A DNA stretch of 64,000 nt from Hymenobacter sp. BRD67 (GTDB lineage: Bacteria; Bacteroidota; Bacteroidia; Cytophagales; Hymenobacteraceae): the NCBI RefSeq assembly GCF_013256425.1, contig NZ_CP053904.1, forward strand, positions 3,472,001 to 3,536,000. The letters run 5' to 3'. Below the pieces are notes generated by a model. The model searched no databases. It saw only the letters and a list, made by a program, of their open reading frames with translations, and had not been told where the DNA came from. Below are positions 1 through 10,617 of the stretch, piece after piece. Position 1 is the first letter of the stretch, and each line of letters begins with the position of its first letter. The translations under genes and the position numbers were made by a program.

Positions 1-87
1 CCTGCCTTCATACTGGCTACAGGAAGCTTACTTGCCGGGGACCTGCCCGGCCGTAACTTGCGCCTTCATTTAGCTATCTCAACTGTA

Positions 88-1116
88 GTGCGTTCACGTT
101 TTCATTCGGCTTGGCGCGGCGCGCTGAGCCTGGGGCTGCTAGCCAGCGTCAGCCTGGCTGCCTGCCAAACCCGCCCCGGCCAGGGCGAAACCTCAGCCAG
201 CCAAGGTGGCGATTCCGGTGTTGCCCACAAGCCGGCTCCGGTCGACACGGTGAAGATTAAGCGCCTGGCCTTGCAGCGCGACTCGCTCAGGGCCGACAGT
301 ATTGTGCGCAAGAGCGGGCAGCTGCCGGGCGCTATTTTGCCCGGCCACCGCATCGTCGCATTTTATGGCAATATTCGCTCGAAGGGCATGGGTATTCTGG
401 GCCGCGAGCCCAAGGACCAGATGTTCCGCAAGTTTGATAAGGTGCTGAAGGAGTGGCAGGCTGCCGACCCAACCCTGCCCATTCAGCCGGCCCTGCACAG
501 CGTGACCATTACGGCGCAGGGTAGCGCCGGCGATGGCAAGTATCGCCTCATGAACTCAAAGAGCACCATTGAGGAAACCCGCGCCTGGGCCAAGGAGCAC
601 AACTGCATTCTGTTTATGGATGTGCAGGTGGGCCTCAGCGACCTGAAGCACGAGCTGCCCAAGCTGGCCGAGTACATGAAAGACCCGACCATTCACCTCG
701 GCATCGACCCCGAGTTTGCGATGCAAACCAAGGGCGTGCGCCCCGGCAAAAAAATCGGCACCTACGATGCCAAGGACGTAAACTATGCCATCAATTTTCT
801 GGCGCGCATCGTGAGTGAAAATCACCTGCCGCCTAAGATTTTGATGGTGCACCGCTTTACGCAGGGTATGGTGACGAATTACAAGAACATCAAGCTCGAC
901 CCGCGCGTGCAGGTGGTGATGGACATGGACGGCTGGGGCGACCCCACGCTTAAGAAGGATTCGTACAAAGCGTATATCGAGAAGCAGCCCGTACAATATA
1001 CAGGTTTCAAATTATTCTACGAATACGATATCAAACCCCGTAACTCGCACCTGATGACGCCGAAAGAGGTGCTCAGCGAGCTGAATCCTAAGCCGCTCTA
1101 CATTCAGTACCAATAA
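88..1116 (+). CDS. Hypothetical lipoprotein
   Basis: Predicted outer- or inner-membrane lipoprotein of about 342 residues with no family I recognise. Starting from the GTG at 88 gives an ideal signal: basic start, hydrophobic core and a lipobox LAAC with the lipidated Cys at residue 26. A TTG at 58 would add ten residues before it. A Ser/Gly/Pro-poor linker follows, then a globular region containing repeated hydrophobic strands such as ILFMDVQVGL, PKILMVHRF and VQVVMDMDGWGD, a spacing that would suit a TIM-barrel-like fold (inference only). The gene stands alone and ends just before a strong terminator shared with the opposite-strand efflux operon. No frame damage seen. Function unknown. Confidence 0.7.
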   Translation: MRSRFHSAWRGALSLGLLASVSLAACQTRPGQGETSASQGGDSGVAHKPAPVDTVKIKRLALQRDSLRADSIVRKSGQLPGAILPGHRIVAFYGNIRSKGMGILGREPKDQMFRKFDKVLKEWQAADPTLPIQPALHSVTITAQGSAGDGKYRLMNSKSTIEETRAWAKEHNCILFMDVQVGLSDLKHELPKLAEYMKDPTIHLGIDPEFAMQTKGVRPGKKIGTYDAKDVNYAINFLARIVSENHLPPKILMVHRFTQGMVTNYKNIKLDPRVQVVMDMDGWGDPTLKKDSYKAYIEKQPVQYTGFKLFYEYDIKPRNSHLMTPKEVLSELNPKPLYIQYQ

Positions 1117-1138
1117 ACGGCTGGCAGACCGCACGCAT

Positions 1139-1175
1139 AAAAAAGGCTTCCCGCATAATGCGGGAAGCCTTTTTT
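1139..1175. terminator. Bidirectional intrinsic terminator
   Basis: Perfect hairpin: GGCTTCCCGC (1145-1154), loop ATAAT, GCGGGAAGCC (1160-1169), flanked by A-run on the left and T-run on the right. It can stop transcription from the lipoprotein gene (+) and from emrB (-), whose stop codon lies at 1260. Confidence 0.9.
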
Positions 1176-1259
1176 GGTAAAGTATACTAACCTAGTGCCT
1201 AATAATCGTCACCTAAACAGCCACGTAGGGAAGGCTTTGCAAAAGCCGGGCCATCCTGC

Positions 1260-2830
1260 TTAGTGTGCCGCGTTAAGGTCGATTTTCTCGCCTTGCTTAG
1301 TCCGTTTTACCAGCAGGATAAGCGGTACGCAAGCCAGGAAAAACAACCCAAGCGAGGTAAATATCTGCGAGTAGGTAATCAGCGATACCTGTTTCATCAA
1401 TACACCTTCGAGCACGGCGTAAGCCTGCTGCTGGGCTTGGTTCAGCGAATAGCCTTTTGCCAGAAAGCTCTGCGTGAAGGCTTGCAGGCGCTGGGTAGTT
1501 TCGGGGTTGTAGAGCGAGATATTGGGCAGCAGGGCCACGCGGTTGGCCTGAATGGTGCGCTCGAGGTAAGTGCCCACAATGGCCACCCCAAACGAGCCGC
1601 CGAGCTGGCGAATCATGCCGGTAAGGCCCGCGGCCTGGCCGGCATCACGGCCTTGCAGGCCCGCCAGGCTCATGGTGGTGATGGGCATAAAGATGAGGCC
1701 CAGGCCCACGCCCCGCACAATGAGCGGCCAGAAGAAGTCGCTTTCACCGGCGGTGGGCGAAATCTGGGCGGCCATCCAGAAGGTGAAGCCGAAGAAGATG
1801 GCAAAGCCTACCGGCAGCATCGCCTTCTGGGGCACGCCCGCCACCAGCATTTTCCCTACAAGGGGCATCATCAGGCCCGAAGCCAATGCGCCAGGTAGCA
1901 GAATGTAGCCCGTTTGCTCGGCGGAGAAGCCCAGAATGCGCTGCGTGAAGATGGGAAATACAAACACCGAGGCAAACAAGCCAAAGCCCAGCACGAACGA
2001 CAGGAAGGCCCCTACCGCCAGGTTACGGCTTTTAGTAAGTACGCGCAGGTCCACGATGGGTGCCTTGGCGGTAAGCTCCCGCCAGATGAACCCGATGAGG
2101 CCAACGGCGGCCAGCAAGGTAAAGAGCACGATGATGTTGTCGTCGAACCAGTCTTTGGTTTCGCCCTGCTCCAGCACAAACTGCAAGGAGCCTACCCCCA
2201 GTATCAGCAAGCCGATTCCGGCCCAGTCAATCTCGCGCAACGGCTTGGGGATAGCATTCTTGATGCGCTCGGGGTCGCGGATAAACAGGATGGTGAAAAT
2301 GCTGGCCATGATGCCCACGGGCACGTTCACGTAGAATATCCAGGGCCAGTCATAATTTTCTACTATATAGCCCCGAGCGTTGGCCCGATAGTAGGGCCGA
2401 TGATTACGCCCATGCCAAACAGGGCCTGCCCGAGGGGCAGCTGCTTGGGCGGAAAAGTATCAATCAGAATAGCCTGCGAAGTAGCCATGAGCGCTCCACC
2501 CCCGATACCCTGAATAAAGCGGAAGGCCACCAGCTCCCACAGGTTGGTACTCTGGCCGCAGGCCATAGAGGCCAGCGTAAAGATTATCACCGATACGAGG
2601 TAGTAGTTTTTGCGGCCGAACTGCTCGGCCAGGAAGCCGGTCATCGGAATAACAATAACGTTGGCAATGGCATAAGAAGCTACTACCCAGCTCACTTCCT
2701 GCTGCGTAGCCGAAAGGTTGCCCATCATCTGGGTCAGCGCCACGTTCACGATACTGGTATCAATCAGCTCGAGAAGGCAGCAGAGAACTACCGTAACTAC
2801 GATAATCCATTTTCTAAATCCGGTTTCCAT
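1260..2830 (-). CDS. emrB: EmrB/QacA-type (DHA2) MFS drug efflux permease, frame broken by a 1-base deletion
   Basis: Proton-driven inner-membrane multidrug exporter with 14 predicted membrane segments, the transporter of an EmrAB-TolC-like tripartite pump. The N-terminal piece (2830 to about 2363) carries the DHA2 signature ELIDTSIVNVAL and motif A GFLAEQFGRKNYY; the C-terminal piece (from 2330) carries the remaining helices. The frame breaks at the C run 2371-2374: one more C (G on the coding strand) gives ...GPTLGGYIVENYDWPWIFY... joined to NVPVGIM, exactly the family motif C region. The repaired protein is 523 residues, the usual length. The span is 2 mod 3, as expected for one lost base. 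It is the last gene of the tolC-usp-emrA-emrB operon. Either a recent pseudogene or, more likely, a sequence error. Confidence 0.9.
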
Positions 2831-2840
2831 AAACTAGATT

Positions 2841-2941
2841 AGTTGTGAGTTAAAGGTTAAGAGTTAAGAGTTGAAAAGCAGACTGGCGGTAACGAAACAA
2901 CTATACTGGCTTCAGCTCCTGACTCTTACCTGTTAGCTCTG
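2841..2941. repeat. AT-rich imperfect palindrome between emrA and emrB
   Basis: Two arms (about 2841-2879 and 2910-2941) of the type GAGTTAAGAGTTGAAAAG pair imperfectly across a GC-rich loop. Similar AT-rich palindromes occur in other gaps of this window (4531-4606, 24741-24789, 47766-47862). Could fold in the mRNA between the two genes. Confidence 0.5.
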
Positions 2942-2942
2942 A

Positions 2943-4028
2943 TTACTTCACGGCAACAATCGCGTTTACGCTCATGCCGGCCCGCAGCGGGTGCTGCGGG
3001 TCTTCGTGGTCGAGCACGATTTTCACGGGAATACGCTGGGTTACTTTTACGAAGTTGCCGCTGGCATTATCGGGAGGCAGCAGGGCAAAGCGGGCACCCG
3101 TAGCAGCCGACAGCGACTCGACGTGGCCCTGAAACTCTTCATGCGGATAGGCATCGATTTCCAGCTTGACCGGCTGGCCCACTTTCATTTCTTCCATCTG
3201 GGTTTCCTTAAAGTTGGCAATAACCCAGGTTTTGTTGCTCGAAACAATACCTAAAAGCTGCTGGCCGGGCGATACTACCTGGCCGGGCTGCACGCTTTTC
3301 TTGCTTACGATACCGTTGCCGGGAGCCACGAGCGTCGTGTAGCTGAGCTGGAGTCGGGCATTGTCGAGGTCGGCTTGGCGCTGCTTTACCACGGCCTGGG
3401 CCACGGCTATCTGCTGCTGGGCAGCGGCCACCTGCTGGCGGGCCACGCTCACCTGGTCGGTAGCGGTGCTCCGCTGGGCAGTAGTCGACTTGAGGTTGGC
3501 CTGCACCGCATCATAATCACTCTGCGGAATAATATCCTCGTTGCGCAGCTTGGTGCTGCGCTGCAAGTCTTTTTGCAGCTTCGACAAGTTGGCTTCGCTC
3601 ACGCCGATAGTGGTTTGGGCGGTGCGCACGTTAGCTTGGGCTGTGGCTACGCCCGCCCGGGCGGCCGTCACCTGTGCCTGGGCTGCCAGCAGCGCCGCCT
3701 GCGCCGCGTTTACGCGCTGCTGATAGTCCGACTTATCGATGGTAACGAGCGTGTCGCCCTTTTTCACCGTCTGGTTGTCATCAACAAACACTTTCAGGAC
3801 CGGGCCGGCCACGCGGGGCAGAATCGGGTATACGTCGCCTTCTACCTGGGCGTCGTCGGTGCTTTCGTGCGCTTTGGCAAACTGGTAGCGCGTCCAGCCA
3901 AAGTAGCCGCCGACCAGCAGCACCACCGCCAGGATAATAAGTGCCAGCGGGTTACGCTTTTTGGGTTCTTCGAGCGGCTCGGCGACTGCGGTAGGAACCT
4001 CTTCTTGGGATTGAGTTTGGGTAGCCAT
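2943..4028 (-). CDS. emrA: HlyD/EmrA-family membrane fusion protein
   Basis: Periplasmic adaptor linking the EmrB permease to the TolC channel. The 361-residue protein has a short cytoplasmic tail, one membrane segment at about residues 28-46 (LALIILAVVLLVGGYFGW), then the conserved STDDAQVEGDVYPILPRVAG strand of the EmrA family. Next comes the lipoyl-like half motif VDDNQTVKKGDTLVTID and a long Ala/Gln-rich coiled-coil hairpin (about residues 90-225). The second lipoyl half (LVAPGNGIVSKKSVQPGQVV) and a beta-barrel follow. Length and domain order are typical. It sits between usp and emrB in the efflux operon, 112 bp before emrB. The frame is intact. Confidence 0.93.
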   Translation of the reverse strand: MATQTQSQEEVPTAVAEPLEEPKKRNPLALIILAVVLLVGGYFGWTRYQFAKAHESTDDAQVEGDVYPILPRVAGPVLKVFVDDNQTVKKGDTLVTIDKSDYQQRVNAAQAALLAAQAQVTAARAGVATAQANVRTAQTTIGVSEANLSKLQKDLQRSTKLRNEDIIPQSDYDAVQANLKSTTAQRSTATDQVSVARQQVAAAQQQIAVAQAVVKQRQADLDNARLQLSYTTLVAPGNGIVSKKSVQPGQVVSPGQQLLGIVSSNKTWVIANFKETQMEEMKVGQPVKLEIDAYPHEEFQGHVESLSAATGARFALLPPDNASGNFVKVTQRIPVKIVLDHEDPQHPLRAGMSVNAIVAVK

Positions 4029-4120
4029 TGTAAGTTGCGGGTGCTGGTTTCTTCTGATATAAGTACTGGTTACTGCTGCTTTGCCCTAACTACGTAACAG
4101 CCAGGGAGCAGCCAATGCTT

Positions 4121-4512
4121 TTACTCGCGAACGAGCAGGGTGGGACAAGGCGCGGTACGCACTACCATTTCGGCAGTGTTGCCCATTAAAAAGCGGCTGA
4201 GGCAGGTTTGGCCGTGGGCCCCGATGACGATTAAGTCGGCATGGTAGCGCTGGGCCTCGGCCAGAATGGTGGCAGCCGCCTCGCCATGCGCCAGCTCAGT
4301 GCTGACGCGGGCAACGCCGGCGGCAACGGCCGCGGCCCGATGGGCCGTCAGCGCAGCTTCGGCCTCAATGGTCTGGCCCGCCGGGGCGGGCTCCTGCACG
4401 TACAGCAGGCGCAGCTCGGCCCCGTGCCTACGGCCAGCGCGGCGGCGTAGGCCACCAGCGCTGCCGAGGCAGCCGAAAAATCGAGCGGGCAGAGAATGGT
4501 GGAGAGGGTCAT
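4121..4512 (-). CDS. Universal stress protein (UspA family), frame broken by a 1-base deletion
   Basis: Small cytoplasmic nucleotide-binding stress protein. The start MTLSTILCPLDFS at 4512 is the usual Usp beginning with the conserved Asp, and the C-terminal half has the ATP-binding signature GAHGQTCLSRFLMGNTAE (G-x2-G-x9-G-N/S). The two halves are in different frames; one extra C in the run 4420-4423 restores ...VGTGAELRLLYVQEP... and a 130-residue protein of normal length. It lies inside the efflux operon between tolC and emrA, suggesting co-expression of the pump with a general stress protein. No transporter role is implied by the sequence itself. Confidence 0.85.
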
Positions 4513-4530
4513 TTCTTTATAAAAATCACA

Positions 4531-4606
4531 GATTAAAAATCATGAATCAGAATACCTGAGCAGCAGCGAAAAGACGGCGTCTACTCTTAGTTCATGACTT
4601 CTAATT
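4531..4606. repeat. AT-rich imperfect palindrome between tolC and usp
   Basis: GATTAAAAATCATGAA at 4531-4546 pairs with the complement of 4591-4606 (13 of 16 bases), in the 100-bp gap between tolC and usp. Same style as the other AT-rich intergenic palindromes in the window. Confidence 0.45.
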
Positions 4607-4612
4607 ATTTCA

Positions 4613-5976
4613 TTACCAAATCTGCTCGCCGGTGGCGCGCTTGAGTTGGTATTGGCCGAGGGTGTAGTTGTACATAGCTTGGGCACGAGCCAGGCGGGCC
4701 TGGGCCAGTTGAGTTTCGGCATCAAGCACGTCCAGGTTCTGGCCTACGCCGTAGCGGTAGCGGCCCTGGGCGCGGGTGAGGGCATCGGTAGCCTGCGCCA
4801 CCTGCTGCAGAGCGTTGTTGTAGCGGGCCTGGCTAAACTCGATATTATTAGCTGCCTGGCGCACGTCGGCGCGAATTTGCTCCTGCGTGTCGGCAGTACG
4901 GGCCTGGCTGGCGCGGTAGCTGGCGGCAGCTTCTAAACGCTGCTTGCGGTTTTTACCACCGTCGTAGATGGGCACCGACAGCTGAGCTACGCCTACCGTA
5001 TTAAAGCGCATATCGGTGATGGCCACATTGGGCAGGATGTAGCCATTTTTGCTACCTACCTGCGCACCTACGCCGAGGCTCGGCAGGTTGCTTTTGTCGA
5101 TGAGTTTGGCTTGCAGGTCGGCGGTGGCTTCCGCATCTTTGGCCAGCTTCACTTCGGGGCGGTTGGCAGCGGCCTTGGTCAGCTCGGCTTCCAGGTTCAC
5201 GGGCTGCTGGTCGTAGCTGAGGCGGCCTTTCACCGGAATGTCGGCCTGCTGCGGCTTGTGCAGCAGACGGGCCAGTTGCACCTGCTGGTTGCGCAGCTGG
5301 TTTTGCAGGTCGAGCTTGGTGTTCTGAGCCTGGGTGATGCGTACGTCGGTGGTCGTCACGTCAAACTTGGTACTGACGCCAGCCTCCACACGCTTCTCCA
5401 TCTCATTGCGGTGCGCCACCAGCGAGGCAATCTGCTCATCCTGCACCCGTATGCTTTCGCGCATGAACAGGATATTATAATACGTTTGCGCCGCGTTGAA
5501 GGCTAGGTCGCGGCGAGCTACCAGGATATTGTCCTGTGCCGTCTGCACCTGCGAACGCGAGAGATTAGTAATGGCTTCCCGCTTTCCAAAATCGAATACC
5601 TCGTACTGCGCTGTCAGGTGAGCATCGAAGTTATTGTTGGGCGCAAATTGAAACCCGCGCCGCCAAACTCTGCGTGCGATACCGGGTCGAGACGGGTATA
5701 AGTGGCCGTGCCCGTAATCTGGGGCAAGAAGCCAGCCTGAGTCTGACTCAGGCGGCTGCTGGCTGCATTTGCCAGTTCGGTAAGATTGGTGACGCCGGGG
5801 TTGGCGTCAAGTACGGCCTGAACCGTGCCGCCCAGCGTCAGGGAGTCGCTCACCAAGCCAATTGCTTGTGAGGCAGCCGGAATACCGGGCTGGTTTTGGG
5901 CCAGCGCCGGCTGGGTCAGCAGCCCGCCCAACAGCGATAGCCCCGCAAAACCGGTAAGTTGATATCTAGAAAACAT
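4613..5976 (-). CDS. tolC: TolC-family outer membrane efflux protein, frame broken by a 1-base deletion
   Basis: Outer-membrane channel of the efflux pump (OEP family). From the ATG at 5976 there is a clean signal peptide (MFSRYQLTGF... to TQPALAQNQ), better than the longer start at 6042. Two OEP repeats follow, rich in Ala/Gln helices, such as LDLQNQLRNQQVQLARLLHK and the C-terminal LDVLDAETQLAQARLARAQA. The frame breaks at the A run 5651-5653 (T on the coding strand). One more T gives GFQFAPNNNFDAHLTAQYEVFDF, the family-typical sequence, and about 454 residues. It is the first gene of the operon and divergent from the sigma-54 regulator at 6205. Confidence 0.92.
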
Positions 5977-6204
5977 AAGCCAAGTGGCGTAGTAGTGTGC
6001 CACTGACTTACCGACTATTGTGCCAATAAGATGTTGGTACATTTATTATTTATAACTCATTCATTTAGTGATTAATAAAAAATATTTTTCTCCGATATAG
6101 CTTCACTCAAACAATAGCGCAAAAGCAGGGTTTCCTTAAATAACAGGAATTTCCCTATTTCAATTTCAGCCATTGCTCAACAGTAATTATCATCTTACCC
6201 AGCC

Positions 6205-8358
6205 ATGCCGCAGTCTAACCAAGATGAAACCCTGCTACTACACCTCAACGAGGCCATTGCGACCATCCGGGAGAAAGAGGTCCTTTTTCAGATGATTACC
6301 AATAAGCTACGGCTTATCTTCCCTTTCGACCTGATTGGCATCAACGTATTCGACAAGGAATTGCTGAACAAGCGCCTGTTTTTGCGCAACTACGTGGGTG
6401 GCTCCACACCCGGCCCGCCACCCGATGCCACAGCCAGCAATTTTTCACCTATTGCGGGCTCGCCCGTCGAGCAGCTCGTGGCCGACCCCCGGCTCCGGCA
6501 TATCAGCCTGGAAGAATACGCTGCTCACTATCCTGATTTTGAACCCTTTAATAAGCTTCGCAGGGAAGGAATTTACTATATGACAACGGTGCCGCTGTGG
6601 CTTAGTGGCCGGCTCACCGGGTTTCTTATCCTCTCGGCAGCGCGGCGGCCGGCGCTCACGCCAGCCGACGAGCGCCTGCTTGAAAAAATCGGCTCGCTGG
6701 TAGCTGTAGCCGTGGGCAACACTCTGGCCTTTGAGGAGATAGCGCGGCGCGAGCAGGAACGCAGTATGCAGCTGGCCGTTACCCACGCGCTGCTTAGCAT
6801 CAAGCAGCGCGAGCCGCTGTTCCAGGCCATAGCGGAGGCGCTGGGCAAGGTAGTACCTTTTGAATATTTTGGAATCAGAATAAATCGTACCGGCCCAACT
6901 AAAAACTTTGAGGCTTTTGCCGAATTCTCCCGTGTAGGGGCCGGGCCGCTCGAAGCGCTGGCCATCGACCGTGAGCAGCAGGCTAGCCTGGACCACCGCG
7001 GCGGCAGCTACGAACAGCTGCACAGCTTATTGCAAACTTCGGGCGTGTACACGGGAGCCGATTTTCACGCGCTGGCCGTGCGCTACCCGCGGCTGCGCTA
7101 CGTGTATGAGCACTACGGCACGCGGGCCATGCTGGTAGCCCTGCTGTGGCAGCGCCCCGACAGCCAGGCAGTTCTTACGCTCTCGGCGGCCGACCCGGAG
7201 GCTTTCAACGTTGACAACCAAGCTACTATCCAGGCGTTATTACCGCAGATTGTCTTAGCCCTGGAAAACCTGTTTGCCTTCGAGCAAATTGAGGAGCTGA
7301 AGGCGAAAGTGGAGCAGGAGCGTACCTATTTAATAGATGAGATAAATACCGACCGGCCCGCCGATGGCCTCATTGGCAATAGCCCGGCCTTGCAGCAGGT
7401 GCGCCAGCGCATTGCGCAGGTAGCTGGCACCGACGCCACCGTGCTCATCACCGGCGAAACCGGCACCGGCAAGGAAGTGGTGGCCCGCGCCCTGCACCAG
7501 GCCTCGCCCCGCCACGGCCGGGCGCTGGTAAAGATAAACTGCGCGGCATTGCCAGCGCAGCTTATTGAGAGCGAGCTATTTGGCCATGAAAAAGGCGCTT
7601 ATACCGGGGCCGTGGAACGGCGCATCGGCAAGTTTGAGCTGGCCGATGGCGGCACCATTTTCCTGGATGAAGTGGGCGAACTGCCCCTCGACCTGCAAGC
7701 CAAGCTGCTGCGGGTGCTCCAGGAAAAAGAGTTTGAGCGCCTGGGCAGCAACCGCGTGCTGCAAACCGACGCCCGCGTGCTGGCCGCCACCAACCGCGTG
7801 CTCGAAGACGAAGTGCGCGCCGGTCGCTTCCGCGCCGACCTCTACTATCGGCTAAACGTATTTCCGATTCATTTGCAGCCGCTACGCGAGCGCCCGCAGG
7901 ATATTGGGCCCTTGGTGCAGCATTACCTGGCTAATCTGAGCAAGCGGCTGGCACGCCCACCGCGGCCCATTCGCCCGGCCGACATGGCCGCGCTACAAGC
8001 GTACCCCTGGCCCGGTAACATCCGCGAGCTGGAGCACGTGCTGGAGCAGGCTATTATCGTGAGCCAAGGCCAGTGGCTCGAGTTTGGCGGCTTTGCCTCG
8101 GGGCCTGCGCTACTGGCTTTGCCGCCCGGCCCGGCTACTTACGAAGCCCCTACCGCCTCGGTAACTGGCACTCACTCGACTGCACCCATCAAGACGCTGC
8201 GTGACCAGGAGCGCGACCACATCCTAACGGCGCTGCACCGCACCGAAGGCCGGGTAAGCGGCCCTAACGGGGCAGCCTTGCTGCTGGATATCAACCCAAA
8301 AACCCTGGAGGCTCGCATGAAAAAGCTGGGCATCCGGCGCACGGTTGGCATTGTGTAG
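6205..8358 (+). CDS. GAF-domain sigma-54-dependent activator (FhlA-like enhancer-binding protein)
   Basis: Transcription activator that drives RNA polymerase-sigma54. The 717 residues hold two N-terminal GAF-like sensor regions (about 10-170 and 190-350), a short linker helix, the AAA+ domain (about 390-620) and a C-terminal Fis-type helix-turn-helix (about 665-712). In the AAA+ part I see Walker A GETGTGKE (about residue 417), the sigma-54 contact loop as GAYTGA (about 464; the classic form is GAFTGA), Walker [13 protein letters not shown] (about 483) and the arginine-rich RADLYYRL segment. No receiver domain is present, so it probably senses a small ligand or redox state directly. It is divergent from the efflux operon, its probable target. 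I saw no convincing -24/-12 element in the 160-bp gap. Confidence 0.92.
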   Translation: MPQSNQDETLLLHLNEAIATIREKEVLFQMITNKLRLIFPFDLIGINVFDKELLNKRLFLRNYVGGSTPGPPPDATASNFSPIAGSPVEQLVADPRLRHISLEEYAAHYPDFEPFNKLRREGIYYMTTVPLWLSGRLTGFLILSAARRPALTPADERLLEKIGSLVAVAVGNTLAFEEIARREQERSMQLAVTHALLSIKQREPLFQAIAEALGKVVPFEYFGIRINRTGPTKNFEAFAEFSRVGAGPLEALAIDREQQASLDHRGGSYEQLHSLLQTSGVYTGADFHALAVRYPRLRYVYEHYGTRAMLVALLWQRPDSQAVLTLSAADPEAFNVDNQATIQALLPQIVLALENLFAFEQIEELKAKVEQERTYLIDEINTDRPADGLIGNSPALQQVRQRIAQVAGTDATVLITGETGTGKEVVARALHQASPRHGRALVKINCAALPAQLIESELFGHEKGAYTGAVERRIGKFELADGGTIFLDEVGELPLDLQAKLLRVLQEKEFERLGSNRVLQTDARVLAATNRVLEDEVRAGRFRADLYYRLNVFPIHLQPLRERPQDIGPLVQHYLANLSKRLARPPRPIRPADMAALQAYPWPGNIRELEHVLEQAIIVSQGQWLEFGGFASGPALLALPPGPATYEAPTASVTGTHSTAPIKTLRDQERDHILTALHRTEGRVSGPNGAALLLDINPKTLEARMKKLGIRRTVGIV

Positions 8359-8408
8359 CGTGCAGGGGTTAATTTGCCCCTGCTATATAGTACTTAGCTC
8401 CGACAACT

Positions 8409-9110
8409 ATGCGTACACAGCTTACTCTTTTTTTAGCTGCGGCTTCGCTGCTGAGCTTGGCGAGCCAAGCGCGGGCGCAGACAACGGAGGCCCGCAACCT
8501 GGCCACCGATACGCTGCAGCCGGCTAATGCCAAGTACCATTTTCCGGTGAGCCGGCTGGGTACGGCGGGTGGCAAGCAGCTTTATGTATTCATTACCAAC
8601 GTAAGTGAGCGCGGCAATGGCCTGGAGTTTACCTGGCGCAATCCGTTGGTGCTGCCCCGGCCCAAGCCGGTGTTCATTACCAGCGAGCAGCTGCAATGGG
8701 TGGAGCTTAGCGGCAAGTACTACGAGCCCGTGCGCCTGCCAGGCGAAAGCGCCCACGGGCTGGCACTACGCCTGCTGGTGGGCCCGCGCGTGGAGGTATT
8801 CGATGTGGCAACGCCCAAGAAAGGGGTGCCTGTTCCGCTGCCGGTGCCGGGCGCCGTACTGGTGCCAGTTGTTTGGACCGGCGCTTTCGGCGATAAGTAC
8901 AACCATGCATGGTACCTGCGCCGCCCCGGTGCCACAACTATGACGGCCGTACCGGAAGGCAAAAAGTTTGCGCCCTTCCTGGCCGATTACCTCGCCGACT
9001 CTCCCGAAGTGGCGGCCGCCATTCGGGCCGGAGCCGAAGGACACCGCTACGCCAATGTGCCCCAGCTGCTCGACGCCTACAACCACTCTGCCCAAGAAGC
9101 CGGCCACTAG
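8409..9110 (+). CDS. Hypothetical secreted protein
   Basis: A 233-residue exported protein with a clear signal peptide (LFLAAASLLSLASQARAQ, cleavage after AQA-type sites near residue 24). No known domain recognised. The body is rich in beta-prone and Pro/Val stretches (PVPLPVPGAVLVPVVW) and ends in a short helical region. It follows the sigma-54 regulator by 50 bp on the same strand, so may be co-transcribed, and meets the opposite-strand ScfR-like gene with only 5 bp between stop codons. Frame intact. Confidence 0.65.
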   Translation: MRTQLTLFLAAASLLSLASQARAQTTEARNLATDTLQPANAKYHFPVSRLGTAGGKQLYVFITNVSERGNGLEFTWRNPLVLPRPKPVFITSEQLQWVELSGKYYEPVRLPGESAHGLALRLLVGPRVEVFDVATPKKGVPVPLPVPGAVLVPVVWTGAFGDKYNHAWYLRRPGATTMTAVPEGKKFAPFLADYLADSPEVAAAIRAGAEGHRYANVPQLLDAYNHSAQEAGH

Positions 9111-9115
9111 CGGCC

Positions 9116-10617
9116 TCACCCGGCCACCAGCGCCGCTACAGCGTCCTCAAATGCGGTGCGCTCGGCGGCATGCTGCACCTGCACCGGCGGGGCGGCGCGC
9201 ACCTCGCAATCCGCCAGCGGACAGCGCTCGCAGGTTTCGTTCACTAGCTTAACCGGCAGCAGCGGGTCGGCCAGAAACCGGAGCTGCCGGCGCAGGTTGT
9301 CGTCGCAGCGCAGGCCCACGGTTACACTCATGGCCGGGGCCTCAGCCGCTCCTACGCGGGCCAGCGTAAAGCACAGGTACTCATCGTCGGTACCCAGGTA
9401 CTGCGAGCGCTGCGCAGCGGGCAGCATGCACAGCGGCGCGCCGGGCTTGGGCGGCGTGGCAGCCCGGCCTTCTGCAATCAGCCGCAGGCTTACCCAGCGG
9501 CGGCAGTAGTGCTCATTTAGCTCATTGCCGTGCGGATTGTGCAGGCGCGAGAGGTGCAGCTCCTTGGTCAGCACGTAGGTAGCCCCGGCCCGCGGCTGGT
9601 CAAATCGCAGAAAAAACAGGCTGGTCAGCCCAAAGTACCGGGGCAGCAGCGTAGCCAGGCGCTGCATTAGCATTTCCGGGCTCACGTCGTAGCGCGTTAG
9701 CAGGGCCAGCATACTTTCGGGCTGCCACGTTTCAGCGCTAAAAAATGCTCGCAGGTCGCGCACCATACTATCCTCCTCCATCAGCAGCGCGCTGGCAAAG
9801 TAGGACGCCCGAAAATTATTGAGCACCTCCTCAAACGAGCGTATTTCGAGCGTGTTGGGGCTGGCGTAGTGTCGCTCTTTCAGCTTGAGGTAATTGAAGC
9901 CCACCTCACGCCCCAGAATGAAAGCCTGCTGGCCCCGGCTCAGGTTGGGGTGTAGCAGCAGGGTGCGGGTTTTGGGCTGCAGCACCGAGCGCAGGCGGCC
10001 GGCCGCCGCCACGGGGTAGTGCGCCAGGGTGGTGCGGTCGAGCGTGTAGCCATACTCCTGCGTCAGCACCGCTTCGAGCTGGGCTACGCCGAAGGGCAGT
10101 TCGGTAGCCAGCTGCCGGCTGGCCACAAAGGCCCGCGCATCCTGCTCCAGGTCTTCGAAGTAGTTGTCGTGCATTTCCTGGTACGAGCGCAGTGCGGCCA
10201 CAAAAAAATGCTCCTGCCGCATCTCGTAGTTGCGCGCAATCTCGAAGATGGTGCTGATAAAGGCATTCATCTTGGCCGGCGCATTGGCAATGAGGTCGAT
10301 GAGCCGCGCCGGCTCCAGCCCGAACATAGCCAATGGAAACTCCTGGAGCAGCCTGGAACTTAGCAGGTCGGCCACCGGCTCCAGCCGGCGTGGCAGCTCA
10401 GCCGACGTCAGCTGGTCGTAACGTACTTCTAAGAACTTGCTCAGACTTACTATTTTATCTTCCTTAGGATATTTTTTACCTTTCTCAATCTCATTGAGGT
10501 AGCTAATCGACATGTCGCAGCCCGCGCCAGCTCGGCCGGCGACAGGCCCCGCTCCTGCCGCAGCTCGCGCAGCTTTAAACCAAAAATAAGCCGGACAATC
10601 TGGCCGTGGCTAATCAT
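9116..10617 (-). CDS. XRE-family regulator with ImmA-like and DUF2083 domains (ScfR-like), frame broken near the start
   Basis: DNA-binding regulator of the ScfR/RamB type, a family often tied to short-chain fatty-acid or glyoxylate metabolism. The N-terminal Cro-type helix-turn-helix (LKLRELRQERGLSPAELAR then MSISYLNEIEKGKKYP) is split by a lost base in the C run 10521-10523; adding it back yields a 500-residue protein from the ATG at 10617. The middle resembles IrrE/ImmA peptidase folds, but the expected HExxH is REVGF, so metal-dependent proteolysis is unlikely. The C-terminal part has the DUF2083 cysteine pattern CERCPLADCEVRAAPP. Convergent with the secreted-protein gene, 5 bp apart. Confidence 0.82.

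Noticed and set aside
6043-6204. Sigma-54 (-24/-12) promoter for the efflux operon
   Set aside because: No GG-N10-GC pair of acceptable quality on either strand in the gap.
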